From contig WQTQ01000163.1 in NCBI GenBank assembly GCA_009786175.1, positions 1 through 12,512 on the forward strand: a DNA stretch of 12,512 bases, given 5' to 3'. The notes below the pieces were generated by a model. The model ran no database searches and was not told the DNA's origin. It was given only the letters and a program-made list of their open reading frames with translations. How positions within the stretch are numbered: the first letter of the stretch is position 1; every line of letters starts with the position of its first letter. Of the stretch, positions 1 through 6,724 are shown in pieces. Position numbers and translations under genes: made by a program. The DNA is from Bacillota bacterium (GTDB taxonomy: Bacteria; Bacillota_A; Clostridia; Lachnospirales; WQUN01).

Positions 1-732
1 ATGTGCCGTGACCGCCGCACAATAGAGCGAGAAATAGAACGTGGCAGCGTGCATCAACGAGACAGCGAATTGCGTGAGCGTCTAGTATATCTGGCAGATG
101 TGGGTCAGCGCATCCACACCGAACGTGGAGCAAACAAAGGTCGTGGTTTAAAGATAGGCAATGACCATAAACTGGTAAAACATATCGAACAAAAAATAGT
201 CAAAGAAAAGTATTCACCGGATGCAGTGATTGGAGAAATAAAAGCAAAAAACATGATATTCAAGGAGACGATATGCACCAAAACGCTCTACAACTACATC
301 GACAGCGGTCTGTTTTTGAACATCAGCAATAAAGACTTGCCGATAAAGAAACAAGGTAAAAAGCGTGACTACAAGCCGGTTAGACGAGTAGCCCTAAACA
401 ACATCAGAGGTCGCAGCATAGAAGAACGCCCACCGGAAGCAGAAAGCCGCAGCGAACTCGGTCATTGGGAAATGGACTGTGTAGTAGGTTCCGGTAAGGC
501 ATGTCTGCTGGTTATGACGGAACGAAAAAGCCGCAAAGAGTTGATTTTTCCGATGAAAGCCAAAACACAAGTATGTGTATTGGAAGTTATGGACAAGTTG
601 GAAAATAAGCATAAATCTAAGTTTTCTACAATATTCAAAAGCATAACTATGGATAACGGCAGCGAGTTTTTAGACATAGAAGGACTTGAGAAATCCTGTA
701 TATTCCCTTCAACACTACGAACCACTTGTTAA
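1..732 (+). pseudogene. IS30-family transposase, cut at both ends (5' by window edge, 3' by truncation)
   Basis: The frame is open from the first base. The N-terminal part (CRDRRTIEREIERG) looks like the end of the helix-turn-helix that binds IS30 inverted repeats, so the ATG at base 1 is probably internal and the true start lies upstream. The DDE/RNase H-like catalytic domain begins at GHWEMDCVVG with first Asp D159, and the second Asp D218 sits in TMDNGSEF. The family then continues through an RTT-x-YY-HP-type segment to the catalytic Glu. Here the protein stops right after RTTC with TAA and TAG in tandem, so the catalytic Glu and about 80-100 C-terminal residues are absent. The copy cannot encode an active enzyme. 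No terminal inverted repeat is visible at the 3' end, where ABC-exporter coding sequence follows directly. The family call rests on motif spacing and is confident; the exact IS is not identified. Confidence 0.85.
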
Positions 733-735
733 TAG

Positions 736-2001
736 CGGCCTGGATTCAGGATATGGCTAAAATCAATCACGCCAATAACCATTTCTGCCAACCGTACCAA
801 AGCCAACGCCGCCCGGGCCTATTATGAAAGAACGTATATCCGTGACCCCGGCGGCGGCAAAGATGTCCGGATTTTTGGCATGAAAAATTCCATTATGGCA
901 ACCCTGGAAAAATCTTTGTTCTGGTACAGAGGAAAATGGATGAAAGCCGGGCGGGAAACCAATGCAATTTCCGATGCGGTTGCCATATTCTTTTCTGTGC
1001 TGGCATTTTTGGTCATAGGCTTGCGAGCCATAAACGGTATGTACGATATTGGCCAAGTAACCCTTTATGTTGGGGCGGTGGCGGCATTTTCTGCAAGTGT
1101 TGTAAACATCGTAAACATACTTTCGGGCTTGTACCAAAACGCGCCGTACCTTGCCATGCTATACGATTATATTGATTTGCCCAGCCACAAATATTTAGGC
1201 AGCCTTACCACGGAAAAACGCAGCGACTACGACTATGAACTGGAGTTTATAAATGTGTCGTTTAAGTATCCCGGTTCGGAAACTTACGCCCTAAAAAATG
1301 TTAATCTAAAACTGCATGTGGGCAAACGGCTGGCGGTTGTAGGCCGCAACGGCAGCGGAAAGACAACACTGATAAAATTACTATGCCGCTTGTACGACCC
1401 TACAAAAGGCGTTATAACACTTAACGGCGTGGACATCAAAAAATATATTTTGAACGATTACATTAGAATATTTTCTGTAGTGTTTCAAGATTTTGCGTTG
1501 CTGCATTTGCCGCTGGGTGAAAATGTTGCCGCTTCCGGCGAGTATGACGAAAATGCTGTAACCCAAGCACTGGAAAAAACCGGCTTTGGCCCGCGACTTG
1601 CAGATTTTGCAGAACTGGAAAAGGGCTTGCAGACTCTTTTGTACAAGGGTTCGGACCAGGAAGGCATATTAATTTCCGGCGGCGAAGCACAAAAAATAGC
1701 CCTTGCCCGGGCATTATACAAAGACGCGCCATTTGTAATACTGGACGAGCCGACCTCTGCCCTAGACCCGCTGGCGGAATATGAAATATACACTAAGTTC
1801 GAACAAATTGTAGGCGATAAAACGGCGATATATATTTCTCACCGGTTATCCTCTTGCCGTTTTTGCGATAACATTGCCGTGTTTAAAGACGGGGAACTTG
1901 TACAGCAGGGCAGTCATGACGCGTTAACCGCCGACAGAGAAGGGGATTATTTCAAGTTGTGGACAGCGCAGGCACAGCACTATAATGAGGAAAACGTATA
2001 A
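736..2001 (+). pseudogene. ABC exporter subunit (fused membrane and ATPase domains), 5'-truncated
   Basis: Exporter-type half-transporter of the MsbA/LmrA class. Related proteins are about 550-620 residues; only about 420 codons are open here. Recognisable coding sequence extends upstream of the ATG at 880 (ANRTKANAARAYYER, then GKDVRIFGM, a conserved cytoplasmic loop), and that ATG has no ribosome binding site, so it is not the original start. The first four or so membrane helices are lost. Numbered from 880, a remaining membrane part (about 30-85) is followed by a complete ATPase: Walker A GRNGSGKTT (155-163), Q-loop VVFQDF with Q203, signature ISGGE (265-269, a variant of LSGGQ), Walker B FVILDE (285-290) and H-loop His321. 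The gene is truncated at its junction with the IS30 fragment, so it is probably non-functional, although the ATPase shows no lesion. Exporters of this class often work as heterodimers; no partner is visible. Substrate unknown. Confidence 0.85.
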
Positions 2002-2017
2002 ATTCAAGTGTAATTGC

Positions 2018-2053
2018 CTACCCCCTGATATCATTTGTTATATCAGGGGGTAG
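2018..2053. repeat. Perfect 14-bp inverted repeat with 8-nt loop
   Basis: CTACCCCCTGATAT (2018-2031) and its exact reverse complement (2040-2053) are separated by 8 nt, 16 bp after the ABC exporter stop codon. The stem is very stable, but no T-tract follows on either strand, so it is not a standard intrinsic terminator. It could be an mRNA 3'-end stabiliser, a Rho-type or degenerate terminator, or a remnant of a small repeat element. Confidence 0.7.
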
Positions 2054-2092
2054 CTATGTTAGTATATATGGCAAAAAAATTCCGCCACCATG

Positions 2093-2213
2093 TATAATCT
2101 TTATATAAATTGGCGATATTTAAATTGTGACCTTAAACTCCGTTTAAGGAACAACTAAATATCCCCCCTCAAAGCCCGGCCTCACTCCCCCCTGAGGCCG
2201 GGCCTTCCTTTTT
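2093..2213 (+). ncRNA. Candidate small RNA with two C-rich motifs (speculative)
   Basis: In the gap between convergent genes there is a TATAAT at 2093-2098 (no good -35), a short hairpin CCTTAAAC-tcc-GTTTAAGG (2131-2149), then TCCCCCCTC in a linker (2162-2170) and a second TCCCCCCT in the loop (2186-2193) of a strong terminator hairpin. Paired, exposed UCCCC-like motifs are a known feature of Firmicutes small RNAs that mask Shine-Dalgarno sites, such as RsaE. There is no coding potential. The promoter is weak, so this may simply be a terminator region. Confidence 0.3.
2171..2213 (+). terminator. Rho-independent terminator between convergent genes
   Basis: GCCCGGCCTCA (2174-2184) pairs perfectly with TGAGGCCGGGC (2193-2203) around an 8-nt C-rich loop. 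A CCTTTTT tail follows on the plus strand (2207-2213). On the minus strand the stem is followed only by TTTGAGG, so it may also end the CPBP transcript, but less efficiently. Confidence 0.8.
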
Positions 2214-2231
2214 GCAGGGGTTCGCGCTTTA

Positions 2232-3308
2232 CTATACTCTTGGCAAAGCAATTGCAAATGCGGCATAAATTACAATTACCAATGCCAGGTACCAATCAAT
2301 TTTTGAACGCTCCGGTAATTCCGATGAATATTCAGTTGCAGCAAGCTCATTTGTACTAAATTCAGGCTCCCGGTTTACATACTGCTCTTTATCAAATTGT
2401 TTGTTTCTTTCCTGATTGTGCCGGACAAAAACATGGAACAGTGCCATTGCGCATGCAGTTGCGAAAATAGCCAAAAACCCAACTACTCCAATAACAAACA
2501 GCTCTATGTTAATGTTATTGAGGAATTCATATGCGCTTTGGGCCAGTGCCGGGTCTATTTCCGCAATTGCTTGGTACACCATTTGTGAAATAGTTTGGTC
2601 TGCCGTTTCCGGTAAATATTCGTAGGAATGCATGACCCAATACATAAGTGAGACGTTGACGCCGTTAACAATAAAGTGCGAAAATACAGCTGTCCAGATG
2701 CTTCTTGTATAGTAAACCATGTACGCGAAAACTATACCCAGGATAAAAGTGTACAAAAACTGGTGCAAATTTAAATGCATTAGACCAAAAAGGAGACCGT
2801 TAAATAAAGCAACCTTTCTAATTGTTCCGCTAGTAGTGGATTGAATATACCCGCGGAAAACTATTTCTTCAACTATTGCGGGGGTTACGGCAATTGCCAG
2901 CATCAGCATCAGCCAAGAATGCCCCGCACCGGTAAATGCCGCAAGAACTTCTGCCACCTCGTTGTCCAAAAACTGGCTGGTTACCCCAGAAATAAACATT
3001 AGCGCGGGTATGGCAAGTATGCTGATAAAAAAAATATAGATAAAATTTAACTTGTCCAAGGGCTGGTTGGGCATGTGCCGTGTAAAGTTGTCTTTTGTCA
3101 TACAAAGCCAAATTATAAGCGGCAATAACAGGCGAAATATCTGCACTATAATAAGGAACCACATAGAGGCGAATACTTCGGCCGGGACGCCATTTTGGAT
3201 AAGTGCATAAACAACAAGTTCGCTTACAACAGAGAAGCCTACGAAAAAAACCATCAAAAACAACATAAATGCCGAGGGGTTTTTATAATTTATTCTACCG
3301 GGTTCCAT
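2232..3308 (-). CDS. CPBP-family (CAAX protease / Abi-like) intramembrane metalloprotease
   Basis: 358-residue polytopic membrane protein with the three CPBP motifs in order: EEIVFRG (Glu147, Glu148, Arg152), FGLMH (174-178, His178) and SHFIVN with His211. In this family (related to Rce1) the Glu pair and two His line a membrane-embedded active site. Hydrophobic segments lie near residues 13-38, 48-70, 88-109, 130-146, 166-200, 205-224 and 268-294, and a final helix (about 340-356) follows a hydrophilic stretch. Bacterial members have been linked to bacteriocin self-immunity, protein secretion or signalling; nothing here specifies the substrate. The start is supported by GGAGGT (3318-3323 on the minus strand), 9 nt upstream. 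The gene overlaps the upstream membrane-protein gene by 19 bp, implying one transcript and translational coupling. No bacteriocin-like gene is adjacent. The C-terminal extension past the core, with its extra helix, is longer than in minimal members. Confidence 0.88.
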   Translation of the reverse strand: MEPGRINYKNPSAFMLFLMVFFVGFSVVSELVVYALIQNGVPAEVFASMWFLIIVQIFRLLLPLIIWLCMTKDNFTRHMPNQPLDKLNFIYIFFISILAIPALMFISGVTSQFLDNEVAEVLAAFTGAGHSWLMLMLAIAVTPAIVEEIVFRGYIQSTTSGTIRKVALFNGLLFGLMHLNLHQFLYTFILGIVFAYMVYYTRSIWTAVFSHFIVNGVNVSLMYWVMHSYEYLPETADQTISQMVYQAIAEIDPALAQSAYEFLNNINIELFVIGVVGFLAIFATACAMALFHVFVRHNQERNKQFDKEQYVNREPEFSTNELAATEYSSELPERSKIDWYLALVIVIYAAFAIALPRV

Positions 3309-3997
3309 TGAAATATTACCTCCAAAGCATTGGCGATTCTGTCAAAATTTTGTGTGTTGGCTACAACCACAAGATAAATATTGCTTGCGTCAATATCTAA
3401 ATAGTCAAATAAAGGCGTGTCGGCAAGGGATATGGCCATGGCGTCTGTATAAATGTTTTCGTCAAGCTCAAATGTTATTGTTACCAGTTGCTCTGATACT
3501 TGCTGATAAAGTGCAGCACATACAGCGGTCAAATAACCCATTACTTCATGCACCGGGCGGCTAAAGCCGCTTTCCGCAATCTCCGTTACCCCATGAACGG
3601 GTGTGAAAAACAAATCTATCGACCCTGTTTGAAGCATAGCGATTAAACGCTGCTGCATTCCAGAGTCAAATGAGGGGTTGTTTGTAATTGCATAAGACAT
3701 TACTGTAACTTGTTCGCGTTCCGGGTTGTCTACGGTGGCGGCAAGGGCATCCCCTATACTGTTAAGCATGTCTGAAGGTACTACTGCCCCAAACCACGCA
3801 ATGTACAAATAATCCCTTAGGGGCGGGTTGATAAACCACGTGTTTATTAAGCTGCCCACAAGAAACGCAATAAGTGCAAATGCGATAATGTGAATTTTGT
3901 AGTATTCCCAAATATATTGGCGTTTATCTTTAAAACTCATTTCCCGAAGTTTTGCTCTTTCCGTCGCAAAAAAATTCTTTAAATTTTCTCTCATCAT
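3290..3997 (-). CDS. Single-pass membrane protein with extracytoplasmic domain, unknown function
   Basis: 235 residues. A basic, charged cytoplasmic N-terminus (1-35, ending KRQYIWEYYKIH) precedes one strong membrane helix (about 36-56). An acidic domain of about 180 residues (57-235) would lie outside the membrane. It has no cysteines useful for disulfides and no catalytic motif I recognise. The YYK-x-H motif just before the helix recurs in uncharacterised Firmicutes membrane proteins. The start is ambiguous: two ATG codons in tandem (3997 and 3994) follow an AAGGCGG-type ribosome binding site, and the second has the better spacing. It lies 14 bp after the DUF6062-like gene and overlaps the CPBP protease gene by 19 bp, so the three are almost certainly one operon. 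It could be a substrate, adaptor or regulator of that protease; this is context only. Confidence 0.75.
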   Translation of the reverse strand: MMRENLKNFFATERAKLREMSFKDKRQYIWEYYKIHIIAFALIAFLVGSLINTWFINPPLRDYLYIAWFGAVVPSDMLNSIGDALAATVDNPEREQVTVMSYAITNNPSFDSGMQQRLIAMLQTGSIDLFFTPVHGVTEIAESGFSRPVHEVMGYLTAVCAALYQQVSEQLVTITFELDENIYTDAMAISLADTPLFDYLDIDASNIYLVVVANTQNFDRIANALEVIFQWNPVE

Positions 3998-4011
3998 TTG
4001 TTCCGCCTTTT

Positions 4012-4722
4012 CTACTCTTTACCGCCTAAAAAGTCTATTGTCCGTGGCAGGGCGTCTTTCGAGTTTTTCCATGGTTCGTTCGCGTTGCGATGGTCAAATT
4101 TTTGTACGAACCAATCTAAATCTTCTTCAAGCTCTTTTGTAACCTTTTGCCACAATGGTAATAGAACATCCAAAAATTTTTCCCGTTTGCCGCGGCCAAA
4201 TTTTTCTGTATGTTCCAATAGGGTAATAAAATGCGGTAAACAATAGCCCGTTTGATTTTCGATAAGCTTAGCGTCATTGCCGCCTTTGCCCCAAATATAA
4301 AAGAATGTGTCTACAAACCTGTTAAACGTCGTATCTACTCTGTTGCACACATAACAGGAATTTTTTGTTTTTTCCATATGCCCTTTAAGGCGGGGCAGCA
4401 TACCGCTTGGGTCTTTACCAAACAGGGGCAGAGGAACCCTTCCGTTAATAATGTTGCCTGTGTCTTTGCACAGCCGCTGCATATGGGTATGTAGCATCAG
4501 AGCAAGACCAAGGCGGTTTTGCTCTTTGTACATGGTTTGCATATGAGTTTTGCAAAACCCTACTTTATTGGTTTCCATTCGTACGTCATCTTCCATGTAC
4601 GATGGCCCCATTACAAATTGGATAACGTCGTTTTCCAGCTTTCCTTGCATTTGACAAAAAGCGCAGCCTTGGGGGTCACGCAATGCGTCAAGTACAGGAA
4701 TTGTATGAATGTGGTCCGGCAT
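4012..4722 (-). CDS. DUF6062-like protein with duplicated CxxC...CxxH metal-binding module
   Basis: 236 residues, no signal peptide or membrane helix, so cytoplasmic. Two copies of one pattern are visible: C20-x2-C23 then C57-x2-H60, and C123-x2-C126 then C161-x2-H164. The inner spacings are nearly equal (33 and 34 residues) and both second halves read G-(F/Y)-C-x2-H. This strongly suggests an internal duplication of a zinc- or iron-binding four-ligand site. Overall it resembles the DUF6062 family of Firmicutes, whose function is unknown as far as I know; the family name is from memory of sequence style, not a search. The ribosome binding site TAGGAGAT lies about 8 nt before the ATG. The gene is first in a three-gene unit with the membrane protein and the CPBP protease, and a gap of about 100 bp separates it from the carboxypeptidase gene. 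Roles in metal sensing, redox or RNA/DNA binding are all possible. Confidence 0.75.
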   Translation of the reverse strand: MPDHIHTIPVLDALRDPQGCAFCQMQGKLENDVIQFVMGPSYMEDDVRMETNKVGFCKTHMQTMYKEQNRLGLALMLHTHMQRLCKDTGNIINGRVPLPLFGKDPSGMLPRLKGHMEKTKNSCYVCNRVDTTFNRFVDTFFYIWGKGGNDAKLIENQTGYCLPHFITLLEHTEKFGRGKREKFLDVLLPLWQKVTKELEEDLDWFVQKFDHRNANEPWKNSKDALPRTIDFLGGKE

Positions 4723-4820
4723 AGTAACATCTCCTAATATATAGTTGCTGTAATAATAATAACATATTTCGTGGGGGGAAGTATAGTTATTCCGGAACAG
4801 CCGTATCGGCGGCTTGAAAC
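4723..4820 (-). promoter_or_regulatory. Gap between dac and DUF6062-like gene, possible promoter
   Basis: On the minus strand this 98-bp gap starts, just after the dac stop, with a small hairpin AGCCG-n6-CGGCT that lacks a T-tract. It then has an AT-rich stretch with several TATTAT-like -10 candidates before the TAGGAGAT site. No convincing -35 is seen, so the three-gene unit may either have its own weak promoter or be read through from dac. Confidence 0.3.
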
Positions 4821-6068
4821 TTAATTTTGAAAGATGTTGTCCATTTGCAGTATAGAATCAGGGAGTGCGAAAAATTCCGGCAAAGTTATTTCTACAGGCT
4901 GCTTGGTCATAATACCAACGTACGAAGTCAGTACTTTTTCCAAAGATGTTTTAAAGTCGTGTCTTGACGCGCTTACCGTTGCTGTAAGCGGGATTTCTTT
5001 AAAAAAGTCTGTTCCAATGTATATCCGTGCGGAACCGATTACATCCCCTGCAGAAACCGGAGCTTTAATTGAAGTTGGGATAAACAACTCTATATACACA
5101 TGTTCTTTCGAATTTTTATTTAACGGAACCCGCGCACCGTAAGTGTACGCATAATCTATAGATTTGCTGCGGGAGCGGGTAACAGGCATGGTTCCTGCAA
5201 GAGATTCGGATGTTATTATTGTTTCGAATTCGTAATTGGCAAAACCATAGCTTAAAATTTCTTTTGTGTCTACCCATTTTTGATTACGCCCCTGGGTTCC
5301 CCAGCCCGATGCCAACACTACGGAGATTAACTGCATACCATCGCGTTTTGCCGCGCCGACAAAACAATGGCCTGCCTTGTTGGTGAACCCTGTTTTTATG
5401 CCGTTGGCCCCGGCGAATTCATCCAACAAACGGTTTTTGTTTTGCATGGTATAATCCCGCTTGTTACTGGAAAAATTTGCGCTGCGCGTATTGGTAAGTT
5501 CAATAAAACCGGGGACTTCCAATGCGTAGCGGGCTATAAGTGCCAAGTCGTACGGTGTAGATTGATGATTACCGGCATCCAGACCGTTTGGTGTTTCAAA
5601 AATTGTGTTTACTGCACCCAGTTCCTGTGCTTTTGCTGTCATTTCCTTGCAAAATACTTCTACCGAACCGGAAAGATGCTCTGCAATTGCCACTGCCGCG
5701 TCGTTAGACGATTCCAGCATAAGTGCCAGCATCAAATCCCCAAGACGGATTGTTTCCCCTGCACTAAGGAACATTTTCATACGTGGTGCAGACGCCGCTT
5801 TGGCAGATACTGTTACAGTTTCGTTTGTACGGCCACTTTCCAAGGCAAGCACAGCGGTCATTATTTTTGTGGTGCTTGCCATAGCCAATGGCATGTGTTC
5901 GTTTTTTCCCCACAAAACCCGGCCGGTTTCTGCATCCATTAAAACCGCACCATGGGCATTTACGGTGGGAATTTCAATTTTATCCGCGGCTAAAACCGGT
6001 GTTGCAGTTGTGACGCAAATTGCTAATGATATGAAAATTTTTGACAAAAATTTTTTTATGTTTTTCAT
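4821..6068 (-). CDS. D-alanyl-D-alanine carboxypeptidase, DacF/PBP5-like (peptidase S11)
   Basis: Secreted or membrane-anchored penicillin-binding protein that removes the terminal D-Ala of peptidoglycan stem peptides, limiting cross-linking. 415 residues, normal for the family. A signal peptide (about 1-28, basic start, hydrophobic core, VLAA cleavage region) precedes the catalytic domain with all three active-site motifs: S65-T-T-K68 (acyl-enzyme Ser and Lys), S120-S-N122, and K225-T-G227 in IKTGFTNKAGHC. The C-terminal part (about 290-390) fits the beta-rich PBP5_C domain. The start ATG is preceded by GGAGG 11 nt upstream; another ATG 7 nt earlier is out of frame. The promoter and leader palindrome are described separately. 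In spore-formers, paralogues act in vegetative wall trimming or in spore cortex synthesis; the sequence does not decide which, and no spoIIA genes are adjacent. Confidence 0.93.
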   Translation of the reverse strand: MKNIKKFLSKIFISLAICVTTATPVLAADKIEIPTVNAHGAVLMDAETGRVLWGKNEHMPLAMASTTKIMTAVLALESGRTNETVTVSAKAASAPRMKMFLSAGETIRLGDLMLALMLESSNDAAVAIAEHLSGSVEVFCKEMTAKAQELGAVNTIFETPNGLDAGNHQSTPYDLALIARYALEVPGFIELTNTRSANFSSNKRDYTMQNKNRLLDEFAGANGIKTGFTNKAGHCFVGAAKRDGMQLISVVLASGWGTQGRNQKWVDTKEILSYGFANYEFETIITSESLAGTMPVTRSRSKSIDYAYTYGARVPLNKNSKEHVYIELFIPTSIKAPVSAGDVIGSARIYIGTDFFKEIPLTATVSASRHDFKTSLEKVLTSYVGIMTKQPVEITLPEFFALPDSILQMDNIFQN

Positions 6069-6086
6069 ATGACATATGCCTCCATG

Positions 6087-6101
6087 ACGTAGTTACTACG
6101 T
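6087..6101. promoter_or_regulatory. Perfect palindrome ACGTAGT-t-ACTACGT in the dac leader
   Basis: A 15-bp perfect inverted repeat with a single central base lies just upstream of the dac ribosome binding site and about 20-30 bp downstream of its predicted transcription start. Arms this close favour a dimeric repressor operator over an RNA hairpin. No cognate regulator is identified in the window. Confidence 0.45.
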
Positions 6102-6124
6102 GTAGTGTGTGCATTTTTTGCCAT

Positions 6125-6153
6125 ATCATACAAAAGGCGCGGTTTGAGAGCAA
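6125..6153 (-). promoter_or_regulatory. Predicted promoter for the carboxypeptidase gene
   Basis: On the minus strand TTGCTC (6148-6153) and TATGAT (6125-6130) are separated by exactly 17 bp, placing the start of transcription near 6118 and giving a leader of about 50 nt. The match is good for a housekeeping-sigma promoter, with -35 positions 4-6 deviating. Confidence 0.5.
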
Positions 6154-6193
6154 ATTATTCAAATCCCAAAATTTATCCCAAAAATTATTCAAA
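6152..6193. repeat. Short AT-rich direct repeats between the dac and tRNA promoters
   Basis: AAATTATTCAAA occurs at 6152-6163 and again at 6182-6193, 30 bp apart start to start (about three helical turns). Between them ATCCCAAAA occurs twice (6163-6171 and 6175-6183). The phased A-tracts could bend DNA or act as an upstream element for the adjacent tRNA promoter. Confidence 0.45.
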
Positions 6194-6196
6194 AAT

Positions 6197-6226
6197 TGTT
6201 CTTGCAAATTACTATGAATGTATGAT
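6197..6226 (+). promoter_or_regulatory. Predicted tRNA-Arg promoter
   Basis: TTGTTC (6197-6202), 18-bp spacer, TATGAT (6221-6226), followed about 20 bp later by the tRNA 5' end. An overlapping alternative is TTGCAA (6202-6207) with ATATAG (6225-6230). The upstream A/T tracts fit a strong stable-RNA promoter. Confidence 0.5.
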
Positions 6227-6247
6227 ATAGTAGCCCTTGCGCAACAC

Positions 6248-6321
<74 letters not shown>

Positions 6322-6329
6322 ACTTGAAT

Positions 6330-6384
6330 AACCCCGTCAAATCAACTTCTGTTGGATTGACGGGGTTGTTTGTTTGTCTCGTTT
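6330..6384 (+). terminator. Rho-independent terminator of tRNA-Arg
   Basis: AACCCCGTCAA (6330-6340) pairs with TTGACGGGGTT (6357-6367), an 11-bp stem, followed by the T-rich tail GTTTGTTTGTCTCGTTTT. It ends the transcript about 45 nt after the tRNA. Confidence 0.85.
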
Positions 6385-6394
6385 TCATGGTTTT

Positions 6395-6415
6395 GGGTAC
6401 TATTTGGGTACTAAT
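6395..6415. repeat. Tandem GGGTACTA repeat downstream of the tRNA (integrase-arm-like)
   Basis: GGGTACTA is repeated with an 11-bp period (GGGTACTATTT then GGGTACTAATG). Short tandem repeats just outside a tRNA 3' end are typical of arm-type binding sites and integrase C-terminal codons at ends of tyrosine-recombinase elements. Read on the minus strand the segment can be translated as STQIVPK, similar in style to integrase tails. No integrase gene remains. Confidence 0.4.
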
Positions 6416-6431
6416 GCTTTGAAATGATACA

Positions 6432-6485
6432 CTACATTACGATAAAAATGGCTATGATATGGTTTGAATTTCTGCTTGCTGTCAT
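6432..6485 (-). other. Possible 17-residue peptide or start of a truncated gene
   Basis: An ATG at 6485 (minus strand) preceded by AAAAGGAG about 8 nt upstream opens a short frame MTASRNSNHIIAIFIVM and stops at TAG. The ribosome binding site is better than chance. It may be the start of a gene that was cut away, or a leader peptide. It lies downstream of the minus-strand promoter at 6626-6654. The rest of 6416-6625 shows no recognisable gene. Confidence 0.25.
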
Positions 6486-6625
6486 GGTAAATCGCTCCTT
6501 TTCTCCACTTGTGGCGAAGCGGTCAAGTCATCTTCCTGCCTATTGGTCTGGAACCTCACAGGTATATGGGCTTGTGCTTAGTACCGCGTTTTCGGATACG
6601 GTCGCTTCAGTTAACTTCTGTATAC

Positions 6626-6654
6626 ATTATAATATATAGCGCGCCATATATCAA
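6626..6654 (-). promoter_or_regulatory. Predicted minus-strand promoter spanning operator copy 1
   Basis: On the minus strand TTGATA (6649-6654), 17-bp spacer, TATAAT (6626-6631). The spacer is nearly filled by the first copy of the ATATAGCGCGCCATAT repeat, so a protein bound there would block polymerase. It points into 6430-6620, where only a short peptide frame is visible. Confidence 0.5.
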
Positions 6655-6687
6655 TTGACAAATCAATAAAAATATAGCGCGCCATAT
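6634..6687. promoter_or_regulatory. Twin operator-like repeats ATATAGCGCGCCATAT
   Basis: Identical 16-bp imperfect palindromes lie at 6634-6649 and 6672-6687, 38 bp apart centre to centre. The GC-rich GCGCGC core with ATAT flanks stands out in AT-rich DNA. Copy 1 sits between the boxes of the minus-strand promoter and copy 2 covers the -35 region of the plus-strand promoter for the RHH gene. This is the arrangement expected for autorepression by an Arc-type RHH protein; the protein-site link is inferred. Confidence 0.6.
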
Positions 6688-6695
6688 TATATGTG

Positions 6696-6704
6696 TGATA
6701 TAAT
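6696..6704 (+). promoter_or_regulatory. Extended -10 promoter of the RHH gene
   Basis: TGATATAAT (6696-6704) is a consensus extended -10 element without a matching -35; operator copy 2 occupies that space. Transcription would start near 6711, very close to the AAAGGAG ribosome binding site, so the leader is short. Confidence 0.5.
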
Positions 6705-6724
6705 GAAGCAAAGGAGTTGATGAT

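Noticed and set aside
880..2001. ATG at 880 as the true start of a short ABC protein
   Set aside because: Exporter homology continues upstream in the same frame to near 780 and there is no ribosome binding site at 880, so it is an internal Met of a truncated gene.
5367..5942. A 191-codon plus-strand frame inside dac
   Set aside because: It is antisense to a well-supported carboxypeptidase, Cys/His/Phe-rich as expected of a shadow frame, and has no ribosome binding site.
6152..6193. Possible CRISPR or iteron array
   Set aside because: Only two copies of each short AT-rich repeat with no spacer regularity; no cas or rep gene nearby.
6424..6639. A 71-codon plus-strand frame
   Set aside because: It lacks a ribosome binding site, has unlikely composition and overlaps the promoter and operator region; no family resemblance.
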